From positions 1 to 33,417 of the forward strand of contig JBJEPW010000030.1 of the NCBI GenBank assembly GCA_051881435.1: 33,417 bases of DNA, in the 5' to 3' direction. This document shows positions 8,920-16,392 of this stretch, piece by piece (position 1 is the stretch's first letter; each line of letters opens with the position of its first letter). This stretch comes from Fimenecus sp051881435 (GTDB taxonomy: Bacteria > Bacillota > Clostridia > Oscillospirales > Acutalibacteraceae). Below the pieces are notes generated by a model. That model searched no databases and was not told where the DNA came from. It worked only from the letters and a program-made list of their open reading frames with translations. The translations under genes were made by a program, and so were the position numbers.

Positions 8920-9709
8920 GTTTAAGAAAACTCTCATATTTATTGCAAAAGCAGCCCTGGCCGGAATTTTCTGGCTGGGGCTTTGGCAGTTAGTTTATAA
9001 AAAAATCGGTCTTGATGTGATTTTGCCCTCCCCTGCCGCAGTATTTAAAAGACTTGCCGAAATGCTGCCCGAAAAAAGCTTTATTCAATCGGTTTTCAAC
9101 TCCTTCAAGGGTATTGCGTTGGGATATATGGCAGGAGTGCTTTTCGGCACGGTGCTTGGCATTGTAACTGCTTTCTCGAAAACGCTGAACACGCTTTTTA
9201 AGCCGTTTTTCACCGCAGTAAAGACCACTCCCGTTGTATCTTTTATCATTCTTGCGCTGATTTGGCTTGAAAAGACAAGAGTGCCTGTTTTTATCACATT
9301 TTTAATGGTTATGCCCATTGTTTGGGCAAATGTTTCGGGCGGTATATCGGGGACGGACAAAAGCCTTGTTGAAATGGCAAAAGCATACAAATTCGGCTTT
9401 TTCAAAAAACTCAAGCTTATTTATCTTCCATCTGCCGTGCCCTCTTTTATGACCGCCTGCGAAACCGCGGTGGGGCTTGGCTGGAAAGCGGGAATCGCCG
9501 CCGAGGTGCTTTGCACACCCAAAGATTCCATCGGCATAAATCTCAGAAACGCACAAATCTATATTGAAACGGTTGACCTTTTCGCATGGACGGCAGTTGT
9601 GATAATACTCAGTCTTATCCTTGAAAAGGTTCTCGTATGGGTATTAAGGTTTATGTTCAGCCGTATTATGAAAAAAGGAGGTTATTTTATTGAAAATACA
9701 AATAAATAA
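8909..9709 (+). CDS. ABC transporter permease, SsuC/TauC type
   Basis: The 266-aa membrane protein has about six predicted spans and the binding-protein-dependent permease (BPD) EAA loop, here EMAKAYKFGFFKKLKLIYLP, which contacts the ATPase. The PSPAAVFKRLAEML motif after the first span is typical of the nitrate/sulfonate/NMT1 permease group. The gene overlaps the end of the lipoprotein gene, and the ATPase start lies inside its own 3' end, so all three are translationally coupled. ATG codons at 8897 and 8909 are both possible and neither has a strong ribosome binding site, so the start is uncertain by four codons. Confidence 0.88.
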   Translation: MEHKFKKTLIFIAKAALAGIFWLGLWQLVYKKIGLDVILPSPAAVFKRLAEMLPEKSFIQSVFNSFKGIALGYMAGVLFGTVLGIVTAFSKTLNTLFKPFFTAVKTTPVVSFIILALIWLEKTRVPVFITFLMVMPIVWANVSGGISGTDKSLVEMAKAYKFGFFKKLKLIYLPSAVPSFMTACETAVGLGWKAGIAAEVLCTPKDSIGINLRNAQIYIETVDLFAWTAVVIILSLILEKVLVWVLRFMFSRIMKKGGYFIENTNK

Positions 9710-10259
9710 TCTTTGCAAAAGATACGGAAATAAAGTTATATTTGACAAATTTTCCTCAACAGTTGATTTTGACGGAATACTCATGATTAAAGGCAAATCG
9801 GGATTGGGAAAAACAACACTTATCAAAATGCTTGCCGGGCTCGAAAAGCCCGACAGCGGTGAAATAACTGTGCCTGCCGAAAGAATTTCCTTTATGTTTC
9901 AGGAGGACAGGCTGATTCCATTTGTGTCCGTACTTAAAAATCTGACGGCAGTATGCGATGAAGAAAAAGCGTTAAAATATCTTTCGCTTATGGAGCTTGA
10001 AAACGAAAAAGACGCCTCTCCCCTAAGCCTTAGCGGCGGAATGAGGCGCAGAGTGGCTCTTGCGCGGGCTTTGTGCTATGACAGCGAACTGATAATTCTT
10101 GACGAGCCTTTCAAAGGACTTGACGAGGCGCTTAAAATCAGAATCGGTGAAATATTAAAAGAAGAAAGCAACACAAGACCTATAATAATCGTAAGCCACG
10201 AAACAGACAGCGCAGATTTTTGCGGTGCCGAAACACTTGATTTAGATAAATTATATTGA
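9690..10259 (+). CDS. ABC transporter ATP-binding protein, SsuB/TauB type (TTG start)
   Basis: A short 189-aa ATPase with all nucleotide-binding motifs: Walker A GKSGLGKTT (35-43), Q-loop Q71, signature LSGGMRRR (114-121), Walker B LIILDEP (134-140) and switch histidine H170. It energises import by the preceding lipoprotein/permease pair. Translation appears to start at TTG: AAAGGAGG at 9674-9681 lies 8 nt before it and no ATG is available. The protein is shorter than most SsuB homologues (about 240-250 aa), with little sequence after the H-loop. The stop codon lies inside the -35 box of the tRNA-Leu promoter. Confidence 0.9.
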   Translation: MKIQINNLCKRYGNKVIFDKFSSTVDFDGILMIKGKSGLGKTTLIKMLAGLEKPDSGEITVPAERISFMFQEDRLIPFVSVLKNLTAVCDEEKALKYLSLMELENEKDASPLSLSGGMRRRVALARALCYDSELIILDEPFKGLDEALKIRIGEILKEESNTRPIIIVSHETDSADFCGAETLDLDKLY

Positions 10260-10284
10260 CAATTTGAGTTTATTGAGATATAAT
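10256..10284 (+). promoter_or_regulatory. Consensus promoter of tRNA-Leu
   Basis: TTGACA (10256-10261) and TATAAT (10279-10284) with a 17-bp spacer are a perfect sigma-A type promoter. The -35 contains the stop codon of the ABC ATPase. Transcription should start about 15 nt before the mature tRNA. Confidence 0.9.
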
Positions 10285-10306
10285 TATTAGGCTGTCAGGA
10301 CAGCAT

Positions 10307-10393
10307 GCTGGTGTGGCGAAATCGGCAGACGCAAGGGACTTAAAATCCCTCGGTGGCAACACCGTACCGGTTCAAGTCCGGTCACCAGCACCA
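10307..10393 (+). tRNA. tRNA-Leu (anticodon UAA), CCA encoded
   Basis: The acceptor stem GCTGGTG pairs with CACCAGC, followed by discriminator A and an encoded CCA. The anticodon loop CTTAAAA gives anticodon UAA, closed by AGGGA/TCCCT. The T arm reads CCGG-TTCAAGT-CCGG. A long variable arm (CGGTGGCAACACCG) places it in class II with leucine and serine tRNAs. It is 87 nt including CCA. Confidence 0.97.
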
Positions 10394-10430
10394 AAGCCCC
10401 AAAGGCGTTAGTCTTTGGGGCTTTACTTTT
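10393..10430 (+). terminator. Terminator after tRNA-Leu
   Basis: A 12-bp perfect stem, AAAGCCCCAAAG (10393-10404) with CTTTGGGGCTTT (10413-10424), has an 8-nt loop and is followed by ACTTTTTA. It likely also stops read-through from the ABC transporter operon. Confidence 0.85.
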
Positions 10431-10436
10431 TACCTC

Positions 10437-10498
10437 TTCACTATTCACTCTTCACTGCAAACGCCTTTGTGGCTTTGGAAGTAATAAGTAATAGTGAA
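10437..10498. repeat. Imperfect inverted repeat of TTCACT/AGTGAA units
   Basis: TTCACTATT (10437-10445) pairs perfectly with AATAGTGAA (10490-10498), and the neighbouring bases (to 10456, and from 10480) extend the match imperfectly. The units are themselves short tandem repeats. It lies between two terminators in non-coding sequence and may be a degenerate dispersed repeat. Confidence 0.45.
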
Positions 10499-10538
10499 AA
10501 GTGAAAAAGTGCATTTTGCAAGGTATGCCGCATTATTA

Positions 10539-10578
10539 AAAAAGTACAGTTAACGCTTCTGCGTTGGCTGTACTTTTT
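10539..10578 (-). terminator. Terminator of the gtrA-like gene
   Basis: AAAAAGTACAG (10539-10549) pairs with CTGTACTTTTT (10568-10578), extended inside by AACGC/GCGTT around a TTCT loop, giving a long hairpin. On the minus strand the descending arm ends in T residues, 27 bp after the stop codon of the GtrA-family gene. Confidence 0.85.
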
Positions 10579-10604
10579 GTTTCACATTATTCAATATTTG
10601 TTTT

Positions 10605-11051
10605 TTACTCGGTTTTTTCCTTTTCTGCAAGCTTATTTGTGTTTATTGAATTGCGGTAAACCCAAAAACGGCACACCAAAAATTCCGTTACAAGATTGCA
10701 TACCATTGTGACCGCTTCAATAATATAGTTGTTTATTCCCGCGGTTTCCGCCAAATTTCCCAAATATGTTGAAACGGGCGTAAAAATGCAATAGTAAAAT
10801 GCCACTTTAAGCATTGCTACGGGCACATTGGTTGCGGATTTAAAGGTATATCTGCGATTTACCGTAAAATTATACAGCACAGAAAGTACAAGCGACGGCA
10901 GATAGCATTTCCAATGCGCCCAACCTGTTAATTCGTGGATAAGAGTATATGACACAATCTGAATTATACCTGCGCCCATTGAAAACGCAACGAATTTTGC
11001 CACCTGAACTATGGTTTGTCGCTTTGTGAGTTTTTGCTTTTTCTCTGCCAT
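10605..11051 (-). CDS. GtrA-like family membrane protein
   Basis: A 148-aa protein with about four membrane spans and the GtrA pattern: FVAFSMGAGIIQIVSY near the start, LYNFTVNRRYTF after the second span and EFLVCRFWVYR after the fourth. GtrA proteins help move lipid-linked (undecaprenyl-phosphate) sugars across the membrane for polysaccharide or teichoic-acid glycosylation. No glycosyltransferase is adjacent, so the pathway is unknown. It is a single-gene unit with its own consensus promoter and terminator. The ribosome binding site is weak (AAGAG about 11 nt before the ATG). Confidence 0.88.
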   Translation of the reverse strand: MAEKKQKLTKRQTIVQVAKFVAFSMGAGIIQIVSYTLIHELTGWAHWKCYLPSLVLSVLYNFTVNRRYTFKSATNVPVAMLKVAFYYCIFTPVSTYLGNLAETAGINNYIIEAVTMVCNLVTEFLVCRFWVYRNSINTNKLAEKEKTE

Positions 11052-11085
11052 TCATATCAGCTCTTTTACCGTATTTTCTGTAATT

Positions 11086-11114
11086 ATTATATATTTGCGT
11101 TCAGGTTATGTCAA
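11086..11114 (-). promoter_or_regulatory. Consensus promoter of the gtrA-like gene
   Basis: On the minus strand TTGACA (11109-11114) and TATAAT (11086-11091) are separated by exactly 17 bp, a perfect promoter about 35 bp before the start codon. Confidence 0.88.
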
Positions 11115-11130
11115 CAAATTTATTCTGAAT

Positions 11131-11860
11131 TTACCGCATACAAGCATTTACAAATTTCATAGGCACATCCATACGCGCTGCGACTTGCTGAGGCGTCATG
11201 CCGCTGTCTAAAAAGCGTTTACAGACCGTTTTGATATTTTCACCCACTTCAATAATATGTTTATCCGGGTCGTAGAAGCGGACCACACGCTGTCCCCATG
11301 CATGCTCTTTGACAGGGTGGACATACGAAATATCACATTCTTTCAGTCGGCTTATGAATCCATCAAAATCATCTTCCTCAAAATAAAGTTCAAAATCATT
11401 GCCGCCGAAAGAAATCTTACTTGAATTGATAAACTCTTTGTATGTTTCTGCCGTTTGTAGCGCAAGACCGCCCGTTAGGCAAAGCCGACGAGTTCGAACC
11501 CGATTTTAAAGGCGAGATTTCCGGTTCTGCTTTGTTAAAATACTCGGAAATCCGACAGGATTTCCTGCGTTTTGTGCCGCGCATAACCAAAAATCACGCG
11601 CTTTAAAATTCTGCGACCGCAAAGGTGCGGAATTTGGTGCAATTTTTGGTGCGGCGCACGCCGCAAGGCTGACGCCTTGCAAGGGCAACAAGCCGAAAAG
11701 AGCCCGAATTACGCCCTCTGCGGCGGGTTCGAACTCGTCGGCTTTGCCTAATTTTGTTTGCACCAAAATCCGTAACGACACGCAGTCCGAATACCTTTTT
11801 ATAAAAAGCGACCGACTTGTCTATATCCGTTACGACCAACATAGGATTTTTTAATTTCAT
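11131..11860 (-). pseudogene. VOC/glyoxalase-family gene split by a 277-bp inserted element
   Basis: The first exon-like part encodes MLVVTDIDKSVAFYKKVFGL and continues to GANK, the usual beginning of vicinal-oxygen-chelate (glyoxalase/bleomycin-resistance) proteins. The frame then enters the inserted element. After it, the minus strand continues with TGGLALQTAETYKEFI, the motif GGNDFELYFEEDDFD, the metal-binding-strand region FYDPDKHIIEVGENI and a C-terminal tail, ending at the stop at 11131. Removing exactly 11475-11751 joins ...GANK to TGGLALQ... in frame, giving about 150 codons. GGAGG sits 7 nt before the ATG and TATAAT at 11930-11935 is a candidate -10. As it stands the gene yields an 85-aa truncated product, so it is most likely dead. 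Confidence 0.85.
11475..11751. mobile_element. MITE-like element with perfect 28-bp terminal inverted repeats
   Basis: The ends 11475-11502 and 11724-11751 are exact reverse complements over 28 bp, beginning TTAGGCAAAGCC. The 221-bp interior has no convincing gene. It holds hairpins, for example GGAAATCC/GGATTTCC at 11546-11565 and a GCAAGGC/GCCTTGC stem further on, plus repeated GCACC-type motifs. It interrupts the VOC gene and carries no transposase, so it would need to be moved in trans. No clear target duplication is seen except a possible TA. Confidence 0.85.
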
Positions 11861-11989
11861 TGAGTTACCTCCGCAAGACGCATCTGTATTTTATGGTTTC
11901 CACGGTTTATTGCCGTCAAGCCAATCCATATTATACCACCGTTGATTTGGCGAGATTTTGCGGGCAACATGTGAATCGCACCTACTTTT

Positions 11990-12562
11990 TTATGCATTGA
12001 AGTACATGTCATAAACGATATAACCATGTATGCCGTCCAATGCTCCTTCATATGTCTCCTGACACATCATGCACCGGGGTTCTTTCATGGGATAGCCACT
12101 TGTTGGGAAAATATTATATTCTGATGATGTTCGAAATCCAACCTGATTATAAAAGTTATAATTTCCTTCAACGGTTATTCCTTTATAGCCAAATTCTCTC
12201 ACTTTCTCAATTCCCATGTTAAGCATAGCGGTTCCAATTCCTTGGCGAAAATAATCTGCATGAACAGATACCGGTGCTAACATAACAATTCCGGAATTTG
12301 TTTCAGTATTATGGCCGCCTCCCCTTGTAGGTGACAGCGGAAATTTTGAAAACAAAAAGTGCCCTACCACTTTGTTATTCAATTCCGCAACAAATGACAA
12401 TTCCGGAATATAATATTTTGAATCTCTGATTTCCTCCACCAATGCAATAATATCGGTTCCGTCAGAATAGTCTGTTCCTTCTTGAAACGAACGCAAAATC
12501 AGAGAAACAATGCTTTTATAATCTTTATGTTCTTCCGGACGAATTGTAATCTTTTTATTCAT
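11990..12562 (-). CDS. GNAT family N-acetyltransferase, YhbS-like
   Basis: A 190-aa acetyltransferase. The N-terminal IRPEEHKDYKSIVSLILRSF is the typical first strand-helix. LAPVSVHADYFRQGIGTAM (about 97-115) contains the CoA-binding R/Q-x-x-G-x-G loop (RQGIG), and GNYNFYNQVGF gives the final motif. The GIVMLAPVSVHADY context resembles predicted acetyltransferases of the YhbS group, whose substrates are mostly unknown. The start at 12562 was chosen because GAAGAGGA is at a workable distance, while the in-frame ATG 9 nt upstream is only 2 nt from the same site. The gene is single, followed by the interrupted VOC gene. Confidence 0.85.
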   Translation of the reverse strand: MNKKITIRPEEHKDYKSIVSLILRSFQEGTDYSDGTDIIALVEEIRDSKYYIPELSFVAELNNKVVGHFLFSKFPLSPTRGGGHNTETNSGIVMLAPVSVHADYFRQGIGTAMLNMGIEKVREFGYKGITVEGNYNFYNQVGFRTSSEYNIFPTSGYPMKEPRCMMCQETYEGALDGIHGYIVYDMYFNA

Positions 12563-12627
12563 AATACGCATATCCTCTTCTCGAATTGGGGTTTACCGTT
12601 CTAATAAATTGGGATTTGCATTTGCAC

Positions 12628-12699
12628 GGTAGGGCGGGGGCTTGCTCCCGCCGTGGGTTTCGCGGTGAATTGACGGCGGGGGCAAGCCCCCGCCCTACC
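12628..12699. repeat. GC-rich palindromic repeat
   Basis: GGTAGGGCGGGGGCTTGC (12628-12645) is the exact reverse complement of 12682-12699, and the pairing continues eight more bases with a single T:G mismatch, giving a 26-bp arm around a 20-nt loop. An adjacent 7-bp hairpin CCTGAAA/TTTCAGG (12699-12717) follows. There is no T run, so it is not a standard terminator. The same GTAGGGCGGG core recurs at 13231. Confidence 0.85.
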
Positions 12700-12732
12700 C
12701 TGAAAATACGTTTCAGGCGCAGTGGCGTCACT

Positions 12733-13164
12733 TTACCGACTCCAACCGTTTCCCAATCCGTCTGTGAGAACCCATTGATTTCGTTCAATGGAAAACTGCA
12801 ACGAGTCGGAACACTCCGGTATGCCGACAGTCAACGGATTATCCACCGAGCCCGGTTGCGCGGTTTTATCTGCGTGATATTTGCCATCGTAATAATTTCT
12901 TTTTAAGGCATCACTGCGTATTGCATCGATTTGCTCTACGGTGTAGCCGAGTGCTTTCAGTTGTTCTTCTGTCGACAGCGTAGGCGTGTTACGCTCGTAC
13001 ACATACAGTTGTTTGCGTTCCTCCGACGAGAGAAATTTTCTTTCCGTTTTTTTGCGAAAACGCCCCGTATGTTTTCTGCACACGACGCGCACGGCAGTTG
13101 CCGCACCGACACAAAGCACCGCGTACCCTGCGATTGCCGCAATCAATCCAATAGAAGGTTGCAT
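12733..13164 (-). CDS. Unknown small membrane-anchored protein
   Basis: I do not recognise this 143-aa protein. Seen: one N-terminal membrane span (about residues 5-27) followed by a strongly basic stretch (CRKHTGRFRKKTERK), then a soluble segment with STEEQLKALGYTVEQIDAIRSDALKRNYY, which looks helical and charged, and a hydrophilic C-terminus. AAAGGCGG lies 8 nt before the ATG, supporting it as a real gene. It is last in the TetR-led operon, separated from the DUF4097 gene by 110 bp that hold a GC-rich palindrome. Its basic region just after the span suggests the soluble part is cytoplasmic. Confidence 0.7.
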   Translation of the reverse strand: MQPSIGLIAAIAGYAVLCVGAATAVRVVCRKHTGRFRKKTERKFLSSEERKQLYVYERNTPTLSTEEQLKALGYTVEQIDAIRSDALKRNYYDGKYHADKTAQPGSVDNPLTVGIPECSDSLQFSIERNQWVLTDGLGNGWSR

Positions 13165-13230
13165 TGCGTTGCCGCCTTTCCGATTGTAATATTTTTACTA
13201 TACGATTCCACAATGTAAATGGGTTTATCG

Positions 13231-13260
13231 GTAGGGCGGGCGCGGAGACCCGCCCCTACG
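13231..13260. repeat. GC-rich palindromic repeat, second copy of the GTAGGGCGGG family
   Basis: GTAGGGCGGG (13231-13240) faces CCCGCCCCTAC (13249-13259), complementary apart from one bulged C, around the loop CGCGGAGA. It sits in the gap between the DUF4097 gene and the next gene of the same operon and shares its outer core with the palindrome at 12628-12699. Confidence 0.8.
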
Positions 13261-13274
13261 ATTGGATATACAAA

Positions 13275-14105
13275 TTAAAATTCACCTTGCGCCGCATCAT
13301 TTTCCGCAAACGAAATGCGGATTTCGCCGACACCGCCGTCTATGTCGATTTTGTTTGCGCCGTTACCGCGCACTGCGCCGTCGGGCAAATTCTCACCCTC
13401 CAAGGTTGCCGCACCAACGCCTTTGTCAAGTTCAATACGGTAATCGTCCGCACTGCCTATGAGCGTAATATTTGTTGCGCCAACGCCCATATACAAGTCA
13501 CAGTCACCCGTTAAAGCACTTGTCAAACGCAGTTCGCCCACGCCCATTTCCAAATCAAGATTGTGAAGCGTGCTGTTTTCCACGATCACCTGCCCTGCGC
13601 CGCCGCTGATTTTGGACGAACGGGTGGCTTCAAGGGTGTCGATTTGCACCTGACCTGCGCCAAGTTCCAAATAAAGGTCCTCTGCCGCAAGGCGGTCAAC
13701 GGTAACCTGCCCCGCGCCCGTTGTGATATTCGCTTTTTTGAAAGTGCAATCCGCGGGCAAATACAGATTTACCTGTATTTTGCCGTTTGCGTTGGAATAA
13801 CTCCGTTCGGTTTCCGTAATGACAAGACAGCCGTTTTCTTCGGTCACTTTTAAGTATTTGTTGTTACTCTCCACGCGGAAGGTATCACTTTCCGCAATTT
13901 TCAGTTTTGCCGCGTTGATATCCAATTTCAGTTCCTGTATATCGCCCGAAACGGCATAGATTTTCATTTCACCCACTGCGTCTTTGTTGTCGAACACATT
14001 GGAAACCAAGCCGAGCGCGCCGAAAATACCGCTTAAAATGCTCACAATCAAAAACAGCGCAAACGCCATTGCCAGATATTTTATAGCTTTTTGAAAACCT
14101 GTCAT
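13275..14105 (-). CDS. DUF4097 beta-helix-like protein with N-terminal membrane anchor
   Basis: A 276-aa protein with a membrane span at about residues 10-35 and then a repetitive beta-rich domain. The repeats are visible as periodic turns: GAGQVTVD, GAGQVQID, GGAGQVIVE, GVGELRL, GVGATNI, GVGAATLE and GVGEIRIS, spaced about 20 residues apart. This is the DUF4097 (YvlB-like) pattern, thought to be a beta-solenoid outside or at the membrane. Such proteins often accompany LiaF-like proteins in envelope-stress operons, as here: its start overlaps the LiaF-like stop by 4 bp (ATGA). The function is unknown. Confidence 0.82.
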   Translation of the reverse strand: MTGFQKAIKYLAMAFALFLIVSILSGIFGALGLVSNVFDNKDAVGEMKIYAVSGDIQELKLDINAAKLKIAESDTFRVESNNKYLKVTEENGCLVITETERSYSNANGKIQVNLYLPADCTFKKANITTGAGQVTVDRLAAEDLYLELGAGQVQIDTLEATRSSKISGGAGQVIVENSTLHNLDLEMGVGELRLTSALTGDCDLYMGVGATNITLIGSADDYRIELDKGVGAATLEGENLPDGAVRGNGANKIDIDGGVGEIRISFAENDAAQGEF

Positions 14106-14785
14106 TGAATCTCCACTCCTCCGAACATACCGCTGCCGTTTACATATACCGTTACGGTATTTTGCGGGCTGTTGCGGTGTTTTTTATCGGATACGCCGCC
14201 GAAAATCGAATTGGAACGCACTTTTACATTTACATTAGCGGGTAAGAAAATATCCACGCCGCCGAATACCGCGCTCGCGTTAATCACGCAGTCTTTTTCA
14301 ATAATCGCGCCGCGCAAATCGCATTTCACGCCGCCGAATACTGCGTTCAGCTCCGCGCCGTTGAATACCTCGTTGTCAAAGTTTAAGTTTTGCCCCGAAA
14401 AAGCGGCAAAGCCGTTGGCAACGCCTGTGCCGTCTGCTTTCATTTCCGCCATTATTTTATCGGATTTGCCGCCGAACACGCCGCCGAAGATACATTTTAT
14501 GCCGATGATGATAATAATCGCAGGAATGACCAGTTTCCAAACCATGGAGAAATCAAGAATATCCTGACAGGTCAAAAGCAGAAATACGCCGATTAAAAGT
14601 CCTATAAGATTTCCTGTTTTTTCACGCTCGGTGATAAGTCCTACCGTGCAGGGGATAATGATGAACAGCGTCCACCAGCCGTCAAAAAAGATGTTAATAT
14701 CCACAATATCGAGGGCGTTCAGCGCGAACACTACGCCGACAGCCACCAAAACAACGCCCCATATAATCCTACTTAATTTACGCAT
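14102..14785 (-). CDS. LiaF-like transmembrane protein (cell-wall-active antibiotic response family)
   Basis: The 227-aa protein has four membrane spans in the first 110 residues (DUF5668/LiaF-type: WGVVLVAVGVVFALNAL, WWTLFIIIPCTVGLI, LIGLLIGVFLLLT, LVIPAIIIIIGIKCIF) and a C-terminal beta domain with the recurring turn FGGV (NAVFGGVKCDL, SAVFGGVDIFL, SIFGGVSDK, GMFGGVEI). In Bacillus, LiaF restrains the LiaRS envelope-stress system; here no LiaRS genes are nearby. It lies 11 bp after the ABC permease and overlaps DUF4097 by 4 bp, so it belongs to the TetR-led operon and may modulate the ABC transporter or sense membrane damage. The assignment is to the family, not to LiaF itself. Confidence 0.82.
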   Translation of the reverse strand: MRKLSRIIWGVVLVAVGVVFALNALDIVDINIFFDGWWTLFIIIPCTVGLITEREKTGNLIGLLIGVFLLLTCQDILDFSMVWKLVIPAIIIIIGIKCIFGGVFGGKSDKIMAEMKADGTGVANGFAAFSGQNLNFDNEVFNGAELNAVFGGVKCDLRGAIIEKDCVINASAVFGGVDIFLPANVNVKVRSNSIFGGVSDKKHRNSPQNTVTVYVNGSGMFGGVEIQ

Positions 14786-14796
14786 AACCGTTCTCC

Positions 14797-16392
14797 TTAT
14801 AATGTTTCAAATATTTTTGCGCCTTTGGTTTTGATATAGCGGTAAAGCAGGGCGGAAAGAACCGCAAGCAAAACCGCCGATGATGCCAAAAACGCCACAG
14901 GCGTAATAAACTTTCTCACGGCGTAGTACAAAACACCGAAGGCAATCACAACCACCCAGCCGCCGAACAAAGCGAGCGTAACGCTCATACTTTGTTTAAC
15001 AGGCACAACCTCGTTTGTCCAGGTAAGGTTAGGCATTTTGAGGTTAAAAAACAGTCCTAAAAGCGCCATAAACAATACAAATGCTGCAACCGTTACAAGC
15101 AGTAAGAAAAATTCGCCCCACTGCAATCTGAATACCCATTCCACCGCCAGCGTCAGCAAAACCGTGGGCGGCAGTGTAAGGTACAAATGCAGTTTCAGCT
15201 TTGCTTTTAAGGGCTGAAAGGGGTGAATGGGTAACACCTGCACAAGCCAAAGATTTTTGCCTTCCAAGGAAACGGACGGTGAAGTCATATCGCACATAGT
15301 GGATATGGTACAAACTGCCGCCGCACATAACAAGGGAATCAGGTGAAGATACCCTTCAAACATTCCGTAAATCATTTCGTGAAGTGCCGTGCCCTTTATC
15401 AAAAGAGCGACTGCGGCAATCAGCATAAACACAATCCCCAGCCCGCAGTTGAGCATATAGATAGAACTGCTGAGGAATCGCCGAAATTCTTTTCGCAGTA
15501 ACGCGCTGTCTGCCGTGCCCCGTTTTACCGTTTTCTCTTTGTATTTTTTCTTTGCCGTACCGCGGTTCACGGTTGCCAAATGCAGAAAACTGCGGGCAAG
15601 TACAAGATATACGAGCACAAACATTGCCGCCATAATCCCCGTGAAAATCAGCATGGAAAGAAAATCGCCGTCGGTGCCTCTGCCCATACAGTAAAACGGA
15701 TACAAGGCGCTTTTTACGCTGTCCGCCACTTTTTGGGGATTGGCAAGGATAATTTCCAGCATTCTGTATGCCTGTGAATACACATAATAGTAAGCCGCCA
15801 AAAAGATAAGGGATATAATCACGGTGATGATGTTTTTCCGCTTTAATTTACTGCTTACCAACGCCACCGCAAAGCCCAAAATGCACGAAAGCACCAAAAC
15901 GAACACCGACAGTATAAACGGCGAAAGCAATGCGAACACACCGCCTGCCAAAGTCACCTTTGCTTTCAAAAAGAATACAATCAAGGCGGGAATCATCACA
16001 ATCAGTTCGTACATCAGTCCGATCACAAACACGCCTGAAAGCCTTGATAACAGTATTTTTGCAGGCGGTATGGGCATGGACAACAACAAATCGTTATCCT
16101 TTGCCTGATAGAGCGTGGAATAGGTGTTAAACACACTGCCGAACACACCGAGAGCCACGGCGATAAGCCCCATTAAGGCAAAATACAGCCAGCCGAAGCC
16201 GATTTCGTAAAGCGGCGCGCAAAGCATATTTGCCATAGTGTAGAAAATACTGCCGAGACAGCCGAACAGCACCAAATACAGAATTGCAAAACCGATTACA
16301 CCGCCTTTGGTGCGGTTTTTGCCGCTGCTTTTGTCTTTATACAGCCATGCGAACACCTCCATCAACTGTTTCTTAAACAGCGCTTTGGTCAT
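14797..16392 (-). CDS. ABC-2-like transporter permease
   Basis: The 531-aa protein has about ten to twelve membrane spans and no ATPase domain. A basic N-terminal segment (KDKSSGKNRTKGG) precedes the first span. DNDLLLSMPIPPAKILLSRLSGV (about 98-120) is the cytoplasmic coupling segment typical of large putative exporter permeases, and a second half-repeat begins around residue 290 (LLRKEFRRFL). It overlaps the ATPase gene by 4 bp, so the two form one exporter, probably for a peptide or lipid-like toxic compound given the TetR and LiaF-like neighbours. The substrate is inferred only. Confidence 0.82.
   Translation of the reverse strand: MTKALFKKQLMEVFAWLYKDKSSGKNRTKGGVIGFAILYLVLFGCLGSIFYTMANMLCAPLYEIGFGWLYFALMGLIAVALGVFGSVFNTYSTLYQAKDNDLLLSMPIPPAKILLSRLSGVFVIGLMYELIVMIPALIVFFLKAKVTLAGGVFALLSPFILSVFVLVLSCILGFAVALVSSKLKRKNIITVIISLIFLAAYYYVYSQAYRMLEIILANPQKVADSVKSALYPFYCMGRGTDGDFLSMLIFTGIMAAMFVLVYLVLARSFLHLATVNRGTAKKKYKEKTVKRGTADSALLRKEFRRFLSSSIYMLNCGLGIVFMLIAAVALLIKGTALHEMIYGMFEGYLHLIPLLCAAAVCTISTMCDMTSPSVSLEGKNLWLVQVLPIHPFQPLKAKLKLHLYLTLPPTVLLTLAVEWVFRLQWGEFFLLLVTVAAFVLFMALLGLFFNLKMPNLTWTNEVVPVKQSMSVTLALFGGWVVVIAFGVLYYAVRKFITPVAFLASSAVLLAVLSALLYRYIKTKGAKIFETL

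Noticed and set aside
11506..11781. 91-codon minus-strand open frame across the inserted element
   Set aside because: It crosses the terminal inverted repeat and has low-complexity composition with no ribosome binding site; it is a by-product of the element.
11857..12051. 64-codon frame between the GNAT and VOC genes
   Set aside because: It overlaps the end of the GNAT gene in another frame and mostly covers the VOC promoter region; no family features.
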